Shown: in pieces, positions 17,924 to 26,566 of the stretch | Numbering within the stretch: position 1 is the stretch's first letter | Layout of the letters: every line of letters begins with the position of its first letter | Origin: Pseudoponticoccus marisrubri | GTDB lineage: Bacteria > Pseudomonadota > Alphaproteobacteria > Rhodobacterales > Rhodobacteraceae | Direction: 5' to 3' | DNA: 64,000 nt | Assembly (NCBI RefSeq): GCF_001482405.1 | Contig: NZ_LPXO01000005.1 | Span: 1 to 64,000, forward strand | Position numbers and translations under genes: made by a program | Notes under the pieces: model-generated | The model's database searches: none | What the model saw: only the letters and a program-made list of their open reading frames with translations | Told to the model about the DNA's origin: nothing

Positions 17924-18012
17924 CTAGACGACAGTTTGTCTCAGTTTCTGCTTCCGCTCGAACTTGACAGGCGACAGCATTCCATGGCGGGCGTGCTGGC
18001 GACCGTGGCTAT
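17924..18012 (-). pseudogene. C-terminal remnant of an IS3-family transposase (OrfB)
   Basis: The leftward translation HSHGRQHARHGMLSPVKFE followed by RKQKLRQTVV and a TAG at 17924 matches the usual end of IS3-family OrfB proteins (HS..G.LSP..FE). The rest of the transposase is absent: the sequence upstream belongs to the hypothetical gene ending at 18072. Confidence 0.6.
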
Positions 18013-18071
18013 GAGTAGGCGGCCCTGCATGACGGCGAGAATCCGAAAAGGCGTAATCCCGGCTCCGTTAC

Positions 18072-19076
18072 CTACCCGCCATAGCTGCAGGTGATCGTGT
18101 CGTGTGAACGGTATCCTTCCCTGGTCATGCTACCCCTGACCTTACTTTGGTCCCCTCGCACTGTAACTTCGTATTTGTATGAAATGGCGAGTGTCTTGCC
18201 GTCATCACCCACAGAAATATCGTAGAAGACTCCTTCTCGTCCGACAGAGGGTTGGGCCCATTCGCCGGAAAAGCTGTCATCGGAGACATTGTAACTAAAC
18301 GAAAGTGTGCCGCCCGGGTCGGTACCATCCTTGAGATCGTAGCCATTTGAATAAGTACCAGACCAATAACTGCCGCCGCCGGTCAGTTGTACCTTGCCCG
18401 AGGAGGAACTGCAGTTTCGTAACGTCGTCGAGGAAAACGATGGATGCCCGGGTTCGGAGGTGTCGGGCAAGTCGGCAATTGCACCAATCGTTGCATCAAT
18501 GACCGAATAGCCGTCCTGTGCGGCCTCGTGGCGCTGACGCAGGTCACCGTAGACCAGGCCAAGCTGGTCGAGCTCACTTTCAGCTCTTTCCAAAAGCTTG
18601 GATCGAATGGCGGCTTCCATCAAACCTGATTGTGAAAGAATGGGCTGAAACGAACTGAGAATGTCGGATAACATAGCGCCCAAGACCCGCCCGCTGTTCC
18701 CGTCCTCAACCGAGCGCCCTACGGCTACGCCGAGGCGATCCGCGATGGACGCATAGGTATCCGGATCTGTAGAGAGGTAAAGGTCGAGAAATGTCGCCGC
18801 GGTAGTCGCCGCGCGCGTTAATGCGTCACGGGTTATGATCTGATAGCCCGCATCTGTTTCCAAAACCCAAAAATCGTCGCTTGGCACCGCACCTGACCGG
18901 ACGTCCCGTTCGACACGATCAATCACCGCTTCTAGGCTGTCGATCTCGAGCTGCATGCCTTCTAGCAGCTCGTAGAGGCTATCTGGCACTTCTCGCGCGT
19001 CGGTCGGGGTTTGCAGGCCGCTGAAAAAGATGACGGCGATGAGAAGAGGTTTGAACGAGTGCATTGACAACATCAT
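18072..19076 (-). CDS. Secreted protein of unknown function inside the insertion
   Basis: I recognise no family. The 334-residue frame starts MMLSMHSFKPLLIAVIFFSG, a Sec signal peptide with likely cleavage after TDA (about residue 27); a second start at the internal Met (codon 5) is possible. Residues about 30-200 are helical and acidic (SLYELLEGMQLEIDSLEAVIDRVERD looks coiled-coil). The last 110 residues, beginning near NCSSSSGKVQLTGG, are rich in Gly, Ser and Tyr and look like a small beta-sandwich, with two cysteines that could pair. Base composition is clearly lower in GC than the neighbours, and with its place inside the insertion this indicates recent acquisition. Confidence 0.6.
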   Translation of the reverse strand: MMLSMHSFKPLLIAVIFFSGLQTPTDAREVPDSLYELLEGMQLEIDSLEAVIDRVERDVRSGAVPSDDFWVLETDAGYQIITRDALTRAATTAATFLDLYLSTDPDTYASIADRLGVAVGRSVEDGNSGRVLGAMLSDILSSFQPILSQSGLMEAAIRSKLLERAESELDQLGLVYGDLRQRHEAAQDGYSVIDATIGAIADLPDTSEPGHPSFSSTTLRNCSSSSGKVQLTGGGSYWSGTYSNGYDLKDGTDPGGTLSFSYNVSDDSFSGEWAQPSVGREGVFYDISVGDDGKTLAISYKYEVTVRGDQSKVRGSMTREGYRSHDTITCSYGG

Positions 19077-19229
19077 CTTTGGCCTCCGGTACTCAAGCGC
19101 AATTTACCAAATTGTGTGCCGCTCGATTCAAAGATGGCCAGAAACAGGCCACGTGACAATCCTTTTGTCGCGCCAACTGGCCTCTGCGGTCCGGCTGGCT
19201 GCTGAGCCGTGGCGTCGGTTTGAATAGCC

Positions 19230-19388
19230 ACGGCCCCGCAGAGCATCCGGCACGCCGGTGTGGTCGATGATGATCGTGCTGGCGCCAAGGCGGGAATAGG
19301 TCATCTCGGCCACATGGCCATCGACCACCGCGACATAGCGGCCCTTGCTGTCGCCCTCTTCGCGGGTGATTTCGATCTCGGTTTCCAT
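19230..19388 (-). pseudogene. N-terminal part of a split GNAT N-acetyltransferase gene
   Basis: METEIEITREEGDSKGRY and the strand-turn-strand up to ALRGRG form the first half of the YjdJ-like GNAT fold, ending in the acetyl-CoA-binding RGRG loop exactly where homology stops. The frame then runs into unrelated sequence and stops at 19128. The remaining half is at 17772-17914. It follows the hydrolase gene at 19401 by 12 bp, so it was the third gene of the dioxygenase operon before it was broken. Confidence 0.75.
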
Positions 19389-19400
19389 GAAAGCTCTCCC

Positions 19401-20105
19401 TTACCCCTTGGTGTTCAGCTGCGCGCGCAGCCACGCGGCCTCGTGCTCGACGATGCCATGCCCGGCGCCGGGAATGACATGCGTCTCGACCCCGGCCCCC
19501 ATGTCCCGCAGGATGCCGGCGCTTTCATGCACCCGCGCCAGCGGGATATGGGGATCCTGCTCGTGGCAGCCAATCAGCACCGGCACATCGGCGAGCCGGC
19601 CCGCGTAGTCGAATGTCTTGGCGGGTCGGCCATAGAGATCCGCGCGCGGGGCGCCGCCCGCCTCGCCCGTGCCGACCAGCCCGCCCGAAAGCGCGGCCAC
19701 CGCGTGGAACGGACGGGCCAGCCGCGCCGCCGCCTCCAGTGCAAGACAGGCCCCTTGCGAGAACCCCACCAAGGCCACACGCGTTGCGTCGACCCCTTGC
19801 CCTGCCAAGTCCTCCAGCAGGGACGAGACGACGCTCAGCCCGCTGGTCAGCCCCGGTTCATTGGCCTCCAGCGGCGCGAGGAAACTGTCCGGCCACCACG
19901 AACGTTCCGCTGCCTGCGGGGCGAGAATGGCAAGATCCGGCAGCGCAAGGTGGTGGGCCAGGCCGATCATGTCCTCGGGCGCACCACCGCGGCCATGGAG
20001 CATCACCAGGGCAAGGCGCGCGCGCTCCAGCGGGGCGCCGGCGATGACCAGCCTCTGCCCCGCATGCGGACCGGTGCCGCGTGTCTCGGCCGCCAGCCCG
20101 CTCAT
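19401..20105 (-). CDS. Alpha/beta hydrolase, phospholipase/carboxylesterase (MhqD-like)
   Basis: The 234-residue alpha/beta hydrolase has LHGRGGAPEDM (oxyanion loop), the nucleophile elbow GFSQG, and the catalytic His in GAGHGIVEHEA. The length and the WWPDSF segment match the phospholipase/carboxylesterase group to which MhqD and YitV-type proteins belong. Its start overlaps the dioxygenase stop by 4 bp. In Bacillus, MhqO (dioxygenase) and MhqD (hydrolase) act together in quinone and hydroquinone detoxification; the same pairing here, with a nearby HxlR/MarR-like regulator, suggests the same role (inference). Confidence 0.85.
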   Translation of the reverse strand: MSGLAAETRGTGPHAGQRLVIAGAPLERARLALVMLHGRGGAPEDMIGLAHHLALPDLAILAPQAAERSWWPDSFLAPLEANEPGLTSGLSVVSSLLEDLAGQGVDATRVALVGFSQGACLALEAAARLARPFHAVAALSGGLVGTGEAGGAPRADLYGRPAKTFDYAGRLADVPVLIGCHEQDPHIPLARVHESAGILRDMGAGVETHVIPGAGHGIVEHEAAWLRAQLNTKG

Positions 20106-21031
20106 GACGGCACCCGGATCTGCGGCAAGACCTGCTCGATACGGGCGCGGTGCGCCTCGTATTTCTCCGGCAGCTTCAGCGCCGCGCCCAGATGGGCCGG
20201 GTCTTCGTCCACGGCAAATCCCGGCGGGTCGGTGGCGATCTCGAACAGCACCCCGCCGGGCGTGCGGAAGTAGATCGCGTCGAAATACTGCCGGTCGATC
20301 ACCGGGGTGACCTGATGGCCAGCGGCCGCCAGACGCGCGCGCCAGGCCAGTTGCTCCTCACGGTCGCGGGCCCGGAAGGCGACGTGGTGGATGGTGCCGG
20401 CGCCGGAGCGCCCGATGGAGCGGGCCTGCGCGGTCATCAGGTCAACGGCGGAGCCACGGTCGGGGTCGGTCGAGCGATATCGGATGCGGGCCTCTGCCCC
20501 GCCCGTGCCGCCGGTCGCGCCGTGCTCCTCGTCCTCGCGCGCGTATCCCATCGCCTCGAGCACCTCGGCGGTGGACGCGACCTCTTCGAGCCAGAGGGTC
20601 ACGCTGTGAAACCCCTCGTCCCGCGCGCCGCCCTCGATCAGTTCGACCCGCAGCCCGTCGGGATCGCGCAGCGCGATGGCCCGTTCACCGAAGCGCTCGA
20701 ACGGCCCTTCGAAATCGATCGCGGCCTCCGCCAGTTGCTCCATGCGCAGGTCCAGATCGGGGACCGCATAGGCGACCGCCGAGGCCATGCCCGGCCCCGC
20801 ACGGCCATGGCCGGCATCCACGAAGGGAAAGAAGGTCATGATCGAGCCCGGCGCGGCATCCCGGTCGCCGTAATACAGGTGATAGGTGCCGGGATCGTCG
20901 AAATTCACGGTGCGCTTGACCAGGCGCTGGCCGAGCGTGGACACCCAGAAGTCGAGATTGTCCTGAGGCGGGCCAGATATTGCGGTGACGTGATGCAGGC
21001 CGGGAATGGCCGGGGATGTGCCTTGCGACAT
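20102..21031 (-). CDS. Ring-cleaving dioxygenase, VOC (glyoxalase/bleomycin resistance) superfamily, MhqO-like
   Basis: The 309-residue protein has two VOC modules. The first begins GLHHVTAISG, with the metal-ligand His, and the second begins GTIHHVAFRARDREEQ; the terminal metal ligand Glu is in GGVLFEIATDPPG. This is the pattern of Fe(II) hydroquinone and extradiol dioxygenases such as MhqO and LinE. I chose ATG 21031 because AAAGGAGATCACC lies directly upstream. The gene heads an operon with the hydrolase and the broken GNAT gene and diverges from the HxlR regulator at 21139. Confidence 0.87.
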   Translation of the reverse strand: MSQGTSPAIPGLHHVTAISGPPQDNLDFWVSTLGQRLVKRTVNFDDPGTYHLYYGDRDAAPGSIMTFFPFVDAGHGRAGPGMASAVAYAVPDLDLRMEQLAEAAIDFEGPFERFGERAIALRDPDGLRVELIEGGARDEGFHSVTLWLEEVASTAEVLEAMGYAREDEEHGATGGTGGAEARIRYRSTDPDRGSAVDLMTAQARSIGRSGAGTIHHVAFRARDREEQLAWRARLAAAGHQVTPVIDRQYFDAIYFRTPGGVLFEIATDPPGFAVDEDPAHLGAALKLPEKYEAHRARIEQVLPQIRVPS

Positions 21032-21113
21032 GGTGATCTCCTTTCGGCGCCAAGAGGCGCGACGGCCCCTCGGCGTATTGTGTCTGCCGGTTGGAGGCTT
21101 ATGTATGGCGCAA

Positions 21114-21137
21114 GTTACCAGGTGAAAGTCGTTACCA
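21114..21137. promoter_or_regulatory. Candidate HxlR binding repeats
   Basis: Two GTTACCA heptamers (21114-21120 and 21131-21137) lie in tandem 17 bp apart in the short divergent promoter region, the second ending just before the HxlR start codon. Such spaced repeats would suit binding of a dimeric winged-helix regulator. Confidence 0.35.
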
Positions 21138-21138
21138 A

Positions 21139-21474
21139 ATGGAAACCACCCAGGAAAAGACCCCCGCCGAGGCGACCGATGCCGGCATCCCATGCGCGGC
21201 CGACAGGCTGCTGCGCAAGCTGTGGGGGCAATGGAAAACCCACGTGATCTACGTGCTGGGCGAACAGCAGGCCTGCCGCTTCGGCGTGTTGCGCCGCAGG
21301 ATCGCCGGCATCTCGCCCAAGGTGCTGACTACCCGCTTGCGCGAGTTGGAAGCCGATGGGCTGGTCTGGCGCGAACAGGAGAATTCCATACCGCCAAAGG
21401 TGACCTATGGCCTGACCAAGGCGGGCCGCGCCGTGCATGCGGTGCTGAAAGACATCGAACAGATCGACCTCTGA
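21139..21474 (+). CDS. HxlR family transcriptional regulator
   Basis: The 111-residue winged-helix protein has CAADRLLRKLWGQWKTHVIYVLG (helix 1-2), LRRRIAGISPKVLTTRLRELEADGLV (recognition helix) and a beta-wing VTYGLTKAG, the HxlR layout. An N-terminal Cys in GIPCAADR sits where the redox or electrophile-sensing Cys of YodB/HypR-type HxlR proteins is found. I chose ATG 21139; an in-frame TTG at 21091 would lengthen it by 16 poorly conserved residues. It diverges from the dioxygenase operon and presumably controls it, possibly by sensing quinones or aldehydes through the Cys. Confidence 0.85.
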   Translation: METTQEKTPAEATDAGIPCAADRLLRKLWGQWKTHVIYVLGEQQACRFGVLRRRIAGISPKVLTTRLRELEADGLVWREQENSIPPKVTYGLTKAGRAVHAVLKDIEQIDL

Positions 21475-21525
21475 GGTTGCAATGACCGGACAGGTATTGC
21501 AGCGCATGACGGCCCCGGATGTCCG

Positions 21526-21541
21526 TCAGCCTCTTGGCTGA
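21526..21541 (+). terminator. Weak candidate terminator after the HxlR gene
   Basis: TCAGCC-TCTT-GGCTGA forms a 6-bp stem with a 4-nt loop about 50 bp past the stop codon; there is no T-run. Confidence 0.3.
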
Positions 21542-21667
21542 GCGCTACGGCGCAGCATAATCAGACCGGCCATCGCTGGCAGGGTCAGGCAAACCAAGGC
21601 CGCTCGATCAGCATGGGCTGGCCTCCGGCCCGGGTTCATCGCGGTCAGTCAAAAGCGCGCATTCGGA

Positions 21668-22960
21668 TCACAGAGGCGCCATGCGATGTTCCGAGACGGA
21701 TTTTGCCGCGTGCTGAATGGCGGATCTGGTGAGCTCCAGATCGGCGCTTTGCAATGCCAGCGACGGGTAGAGTTTCCCGGGCGATTTGAAGACGCCGTTG
21801 GTGCGCAAAGCGGTGTTCCAGATCTCGTTGATCCTGGCATCGCGATGCCGGGCGGATCGGTAATCGACCGGATCGGCATCGGTGAAGTAGATGTCGAACA
21901 GGGTCGGGTCGCCGCAGATGCGGTGGTCGATCGCGCGTTCGGTCAGGGCAGCGGATTGCATGTCCATCAAGCTCTGACCGAGCTCGCGCAGCCTGTCATA
22001 CTGGCCCGGACGCCTGAGGATTTCCATCGTCTTGAGACCCGCAACAGAGGCCACCGGATTGCCCGAGAGCGTGCCAAGCTGCATGAGCCACTTTTCAGCG
22101 CCGACAACCGCCTTGTCGAAATGCGCCATGATTTCGGCGCTTGCCCCGAGAGCGGCCAGGGGAAAGCCGCCGCCGATGATCTTGCCCAGGGTGCAGATGT
22201 CGGGCACCACGCCATAGCGTTCCTGGGCACCGCCATAGGCAAGGCGGAAACCGGTGACGATCTCGTCGAAGATCAGCAGCACGCCGTGCCTGTCGCACAG
22301 ATCGCGCAACCCTTGCAGAAAGCCGGGCCGCGCGGGGATGATGCGCTGCAGGGGTTCTGCGATGATCGCCGCAATGTCCTGATGTTCTGCCAGAAGCGAG
22401 GCGACCGCGTCGAGATCGTTGAAAGGCGCGATCAGCATCTCGTCGGCCACGCCCTGCGGGATGCCCGCACTATCGGGCACCGCTTCCGGGAAGTTGACCT
22501 GCCTGGACGGGGCAAGGCTCATCTGCGCCTCGGCGGACATGCCGTGATAGCCGCCTTCGAATTTCAGGATCTTCGGCTTGCCGGTATAGGCACGGGCAAG
22601 GCGGATGGCATACATGTCCGCCTCGCCACCGGAGGTGACGAACCGGATCTGCTCGCAACACGGCACGGCGCGGGCGATCGCCTCGGCCAGTTCGATCCCC
22701 TTGGCGTTGTTGGCGAAAAACGTCATGCCCCTGGGCAGCTGCTCCAGCACCGCCTCCATGACCTCGGGGTGGCCATGCCCCAACAGCATCGGGCCGGAGC
22801 CGATCAGGTAGTCGACATATTCATTGCCATCCTCGTCCCAGACGCGGGCGCCGTCGCCCCGCGCGATCACGATGGAGGCGTCGAAATTGCCGAAACCGGC
22901 GGCGGGAAGCACCTCGCGGGCGCGGGCAATCCAATCGGTCTGCGAGTGAATGCGGTTCAT
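21668..22960 (-). CDS. Class III pyridoxal-phosphate aminotransferase / glutamate-1-semialdehyde aminomutase-like
   Basis: The 430-residue PLP enzyme shows the class III features: SGGEADMYAIRLARAYTGK, the cofactor-stacking region YHGMSAE, FDEIVTGFR with the PLP-contacting Asp, and the Schiff-base Lys in TLGKIIGGG. The overall layout matches glutamate-1-semialdehyde 2,1-aminomutases and their catabolic relatives, which move or transfer an amino group. It is the last gene of the leftward unit with the enolase-superfamily and DMGDH-like genes, 4 bp after the former. A haem-synthesis role is unlikely in this setting; transamination of the demethylated amino acid is more plausible (inference). Confidence 0.85.
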   Translation of the reverse strand: MNRIHSQTDWIARAREVLPAAGFGNFDASIVIARGDGARVWDEDGNEYVDYLIGSGPMLLGHGHPEVMEAVLEQLPRGMTFFANNAKGIELAEAIARAVPCCEQIRFVTSGGEADMYAIRLARAYTGKPKILKFEGGYHGMSAEAQMSLAPSRQVNFPEAVPDSAGIPQGVADEMLIAPFNDLDAVASLLAEHQDIAAIIAEPLQRIIPARPGFLQGLRDLCDRHGVLLIFDEIVTGFRLAYGGAQERYGVVPDICTLGKIIGGGFPLAALGASAEIMAHFDKAVVGAEKWLMQLGTLSGNPVASVAGLKTMEILRRPGQYDRLRELGQSLMDMQSAALTERAIDHRICGDPTLFDIYFTDADPVDYRSARHRDARINEIWNTALRTNGVFKSPGKLYPSLALQSADLELTRSAIQHAAKSVSEHRMAPL

Positions 22961-22964
22961 GTCG

Positions 22965-24113
22965 TCAATCCAGTATCAGGTCGGGCGTGCCGAGGCGGTC
23001 TTGATCCACCGTGATGCCGAGGCCGGGCCCATCGGGGGGAACGATCCGGCTGCCCGCGCGCGACGGGGCATCCGGCGCGAGGCGCGGGCTGACATAGCCC
23101 GACAGATCGCAAACGTTCAGCACCTGCGAAGGCGACGTTGCCACCCCCAGATGCAGCGCGGCGGCCGTCACGATATCGCTGCCCCAGGTACATTCGATGC
23201 ACATCTTCGCCCCGAGATGCAGGCACAGGTCGCGCGCCCGGCGCGTGGCCGAAAGCCCGCCGAATTTCGACAGCTTCAGCGCGACGACATCCATGATGCC
23301 AAGCCCGTGGGCCTGCAGCAACGAGGCCGTGTCATGCGCCAGTTCGTCCATCTTCATCGGCATGCCCGTGGCGCGCTGCACCCGCGCGCAATCCTCCAGC
23401 GTGCGGCAGGGCGCTTCCAGCATCACGTCCAGGTGCGCGGCGCCGCGTCCGACGCGGATCGCGTCCAGCGTGGTCGCGCCGCAATTCCAGTCGCCATAGA
23501 CCAACGGACCGGGGCCCACCGCCTCGCGTACCTTTGCCAGCCGTTCGACATCGGTCTGCCAGTCGCCCGAGGCCCCCAGCTTGGCCTGAAACTGGCTGAT
23601 GCCCTTCGACTGCGCATCGCGCGCGATGCGGGCCATCTCGTCCGGCTCAACACAGGTGATCGAGTGGTAGAGCGGCAAGCTGTCCTGCCGCCGTCCCCCC
23701 ATCAGGGCGTGAACCGGCAGCCCGGCAGTTTGCCCGGTGATGTCCCACAGCGCGATGTCCAGTGCGGATTTCGCGTAGACATGTCCGGGCAGGACGGCAT
23801 CGGCCCGGGCCATCAGCGCCTCGGACCCGACAGGATCACCGCCAAGGATGACGGGCGCAAGCTCCTGCAAGGCCGGTGCCACGCCCCGGGCGTAGGCCGG
23901 CAGGTAATGCGGGATCGGGCAAACCTCGCCCCACCCTGTCAGACCGGCATCGGTCTCGAGCGCAATGACAACCGTTTCCACCGTGTCACATGTCTTGCCC
24001 TCGGCCATGTAATAGGCCGTGTGGCTGGTCAGCGGCACGTGCCAGAGCCGCAGCCGCGTGATGCGCTGTTCAATCCCGACCGGGGACAGGGAGGGCGCGA
24101 GGATCCGGTTCAT
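22965..24113 (-). CDS. Enolase superfamily, mandelate racemase/muconate lactonizing enzyme subgroup (hydroxyproline-betaine epimerase-like)
   Basis: The 382-residue protein has an N-terminal capping domain and a TIM barrel. The catalytic Lys falls in FQAKLGASGD, metal ligands in VYGDWN, LEAPC and KMDE, and a second Lys in ALKLSKFGG; the late ECTWGSDI follows. The spacing and the QxKLGA, KxSxxGG and TWGxDI blocks resemble 4-hydroxyproline-betaine 2-epimerase (HpbD) and cis-3-hydroxyproline dehydratase, as I remember those sequences. It would epimerise or dehydrate an alpha-amino or betaine acid. The 4-bp overlap with the DMGDH-like gene links it to N-demethylation. Confidence 0.8.
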   Translation of the reverse strand: MNRILAPSLSPVGIEQRITRLRLWHVPLTSHTAYYMAEGKTCDTVETVVIALETDAGLTGWGEVCPIPHYLPAYARGVAPALQELAPVILGGDPVGSEALMARADAVLPGHVYAKSALDIALWDITGQTAGLPVHALMGGRRQDSLPLYHSITCVEPDEMARIARDAQSKGISQFQAKLGASGDWQTDVERLAKVREAVGPGPLVYGDWNCGATTLDAIRVGRGAAHLDVMLEAPCRTLEDCARVQRATGMPMKMDELAHDTASLLQAHGLGIMDVVALKLSKFGGLSATRRARDLCLHLGAKMCIECTWGSDIVTAAALHLGVATSPSQVLNVCDLSGYVSPRLAPDAPSRAGSRIVPPDGPGLGITVDQDRLGTPDLILD

Positions 24114-26566
24114 TCCGCGGGCTCGTGTACCGCATCGGCGCGCGGCAACAGGCTTTGCGGATCGTAGGCCGGCGCGCCCAGCACGCGCGCGGCGCGCGGT
24201 GTGCCGTGTATGATCACCTGCAGCGCGGTGCCGGGCGCCGCCGCATGGGGTTTGACATAGGCGAAGGCGAGGATCTTGCCGACCGTATGCCCGTAGGCGA
24301 CCGACGCGGTCGAGCCGACGACCGTGCCATCCAGCATCACCGCCTCGCCGCCGTGCCCGTCGATATCGCCATCGGGCTCGATCTCAAGGTAGGCACAGAT
24401 CCAGGGCAGATCGGTATTCAGTGTCGTTTCCTTGCCCAGGTAGTCCTTGTCCGTCCGGGCAAAGCGCAGCACGTCGGCTTCGGCCAGGGTGACCTCGTTG
24501 GTCAGCTCGCCCGCGCCCTTGAAGCCCTTCTCCATCCGCATCACGTTCATCGCGAAGCTGCCGTAATCGGCGATGCCATGGGCCTCACCCGCCTGCCAGA
24601 GCACTGCATGGACATCTGCCATCGCCTCGAACGGCATGTGCAGCTCCCAACCCAGCTCCCCCGCATAGGACATGCGCAAGGCCCAGACATCGTGCCCGGC
24701 GACGCTGATCTGCCGCGCCGACAGCCAGCGGAAGGCCGCATTGTCGAGCCGCGCGTCCGTGCAGTCTGCAAGTACATCGCGGGACCTAGGGCCGTTCAGG
24801 GACAGCGCCCCCCAGCTGTCCGACAAGGCCGTGACCCGCGCATCCTCCCCGTCGCGCTGCTGCGCGAGGTGATCGAGCAGCCGCTGTTCGAAGAAGGCCG
24901 CGCAGACGAGGTAGAAGCTCTCCTCGCCCATCCGCACGATGGTCGTTTCCAGCTCGATCCGTCCGGCGCGGTTGAGCATATGTGTCAGGGTGATCGAGCC
25001 CACCTTTTGCGGCATCCGGTTGGCGGTCAGCCGGTCGAGCAGCGCGAAAGCGCCCGGCCCTTCGACCAGCACCTTGGTAAAGGCGGTCACATCCATGATG
25101 CCGACCCGCTCGCGCACGGCCTTCACCTCGGCGGCGACCATGTCGTCGACCACGGTGCGGCGGAAAGAATAGTGATCCTCCTGCGCGATACCGTCCTTGG
25201 CAAACCAGCGCGGGCGCTCGAACCCGTAGACCTCTTCGAACACCGCGCCCCTGGCCTTCAGCGTGTCATGGAGCGGCGAGGGCTTGATGGGGCGCCCAGC
25301 CAGCCGGTTGAAATGCGGAAACGGGATTTCGTGGCGCAGGCAGTAATCCTCTTTCGCCTTCACCACCTGCCAATCCTTGGTGGCGTAGCTGCCGAAGCGG
25401 CGCGGGTCGTAATCGCGCATCGAAATATCCGCCGCGCCATGCACCATCCAGCGCGCCAGTTCCCGCGTCAGCCCCGGCCCCCAGCCGATCCCGATCTGGG
25501 TGCCGCAGCAGCACCAGTAGTTGCGCACGCCCGGCGCGGGGCCGATTAGCGGGTTGCCGTCGGGCGGGTGGCTGATCGCGCCATGCACATCGCGGGTGAT
25601 GCCGAGATCGGCAAAGATCGGCATGCGGTTCAGGCTTTCCTCCAGCCACGGCATGACACGGTCATAATCGGCCTCGAACAGCTCGTTCTCGGCCTCCCAG
25701 GGGCAGTGATCCTCCCACACGGTGTTGGGGTTGGACTTCTCGTAGATGCCGATCAGGCCCTTTTTTTGCTCCATCCGGATATAGCCCGAGACCTTGCGGT
25801 CATCGCGGATCACCGGCAGCTCGCGCTCGAGGTCGCGGAATTCCGGCACCTCGTCGGTGACGAAATAATGATGTGTCATCGACGTCATGGGCAGTTGCAG
25901 ACCCGACCATTCGCCCATCTGCCGCGCATAGGTCCCCCCCGCATTGACAACGTGTTCGCAACGGATTGTGCCTTTGTCGGTCTCCACCACCCATTCGCCA
26001 TTGTCCGCCTGCGTGATGTTGGTCGCACGGCAGCGGCGGATGATCCGCGCGCCCTTGGCCCGTGCTCCGGCCGCCATCGCCATGGTCACGTTCGTGGGAT
26101 CCACATGTCCGTCATCGGGCGTGTGCAACGCCCCCAGCACGCCTTCCAGGTTGTAGAAAGGATGCAATTCCGCGACCCGGTCCGGGCCAACCAGTTCGAT
26201 GTTGAACCCCAGCGACCGCCCGACCGAAAGCGTGTGGCGCAGCCAGTCCATCTCGTCCCGGGTATAGGCCAGGCGGAACGACCCGCAGCCATGCCAGGTC
26301 ACGGCTTGCCCCGTCTCGGCCTCCAGCCCGCCGGAATAGAGCCCGATATTGTAATCCACGCATTTGCCAAGGGAGAAGCTGCTGGTCGAATGCGTGATCT
26401 GCCCGGCCGCATGCCACGTGCTCCCCGAGGTCAGTTCGGCCTTTTCCAGCAAGACCACCTCGGGGCCCCAGCCTTCATGCGCGAGGTGATAGGCCAGTCC
26501 GACCCCCATCACGCCACCGCCAACAATGACCACGCGGGCGTGGCTGGGAAAGGGAGTGTCCGACAT
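24110..26566 (-). CDS. FAD-dependent dimethylglycine/sarcosine dehydrogenase-like protein with GcvT domain
   Basis: The 818-residue fusion has an N-terminal DAO-type FAD domain with GGGVMGVGLAYHLA (about 16-29) and SGSTWHAAGQ, whose His is the residue that binds FAD covalently in dimethylglycine dehydrogenase. A middle linker domain is followed by a C-terminal GcvT/aminomethyltransferase tetrahydrofolate domain (from about residue 430; VGIMDVTAFTK, GELGWELHMP). Such enzymes oxidatively remove an N-methyl group and pass the one-carbon unit to folate. It diverges from the RpiR gene at 26627 and heads the leftward operon. The actual substrate is unknown. Confidence 0.9.
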   Translation of the reverse strand: MSDTPFPSHARVVIVGGGVMGVGLAYHLAHEGWGPEVVLLEKAELTSGSTWHAAGQITHSTSSFSLGKCVDYNIGLYSGGLEAETGQAVTWHGCGSFRLAYTRDEMDWLRHTLSVGRSLGFNIELVGPDRVAELHPFYNLEGVLGALHTPDDGHVDPTNVTMAMAAGARAKGARIIRRCRATNITQADNGEWVVETDKGTIRCEHVVNAGGTYARQMGEWSGLQLPMTSMTHHYFVTDEVPEFRDLERELPVIRDDRKVSGYIRMEQKKGLIGIYEKSNPNTVWEDHCPWEAENELFEADYDRVMPWLEESLNRMPIFADLGITRDVHGAISHPPDGNPLIGPAPGVRNYWCCCGTQIGIGWGPGLTRELARWMVHGAADISMRDYDPRRFGSYATKDWQVVKAKEDYCLRHEIPFPHFNRLAGRPIKPSPLHDTLKARGAVFEEVYGFERPRWFAKDGIAQEDHYSFRRTVVDDMVAAEVKAVRERVGIMDVTAFTKVLVEGPGAFALLDRLTANRMPQKVGSITLTHMLNRAGRIELETTIVRMGEESFYLVCAAFFEQRLLDHLAQQRDGEDARVTALSDSWGALSLNGPRSRDVLADCTDARLDNAAFRWLSARQISVAGHDVWALRMSYAGELGWELHMPFEAMADVHAVLWQAGEAHGIADYGSFAMNVMRMEKGFKGAGELTNEVTLAEADVLRFARTDKDYLGKETTLNTDLPWICAYLEIEPDGDIDGHGGEAVMLDGTVVGSTASVAYGHTVGKILAFAYVKPHAAAPGTALQVIIHGTPRAARVLGAPAYDPQSLLPRADAVHEPAE

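Larger units (their letters stand above)
17907..19229. mobile_element. 1.3 kb insertion interrupting the GNAT gene, flanked by 8-bp direct repeats
   Basis: GAATAGCC occurs at 17907-17914 and again at 19222-19229, exactly at the two break points of the GNAT gene. The 1307 bp between hold an IS3-type transposase tail at the left and a gene for a secreted protein of unknown function. The left boundary GCCCCGAGTTTCCTAGAC looks like the end of an IS3-family element of the IS51/IS407 kind; I find no matching inverted repeat at the right. Joining the flanks at one repeat copy leaves the GNAT halves out of frame, so either a further indel occurred or the repeat is not a simple target duplication. Confidence 0.55.

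Noticed and set aside
19908-19919. Sequence CGAACGTTCCGC resembling the LacI operator
   Set aside because: It lies within the MhqD-like coding region, matches only the central part of the palindrome, and is far from any promoter.
21091-21138. TTG start giving the HxlR protein 16 more residues
   Set aside because: The extra residues read through the putative operator repeats and are unlike HxlR N-termini; ATG 21139 fits better, although its ribosome site is weak.
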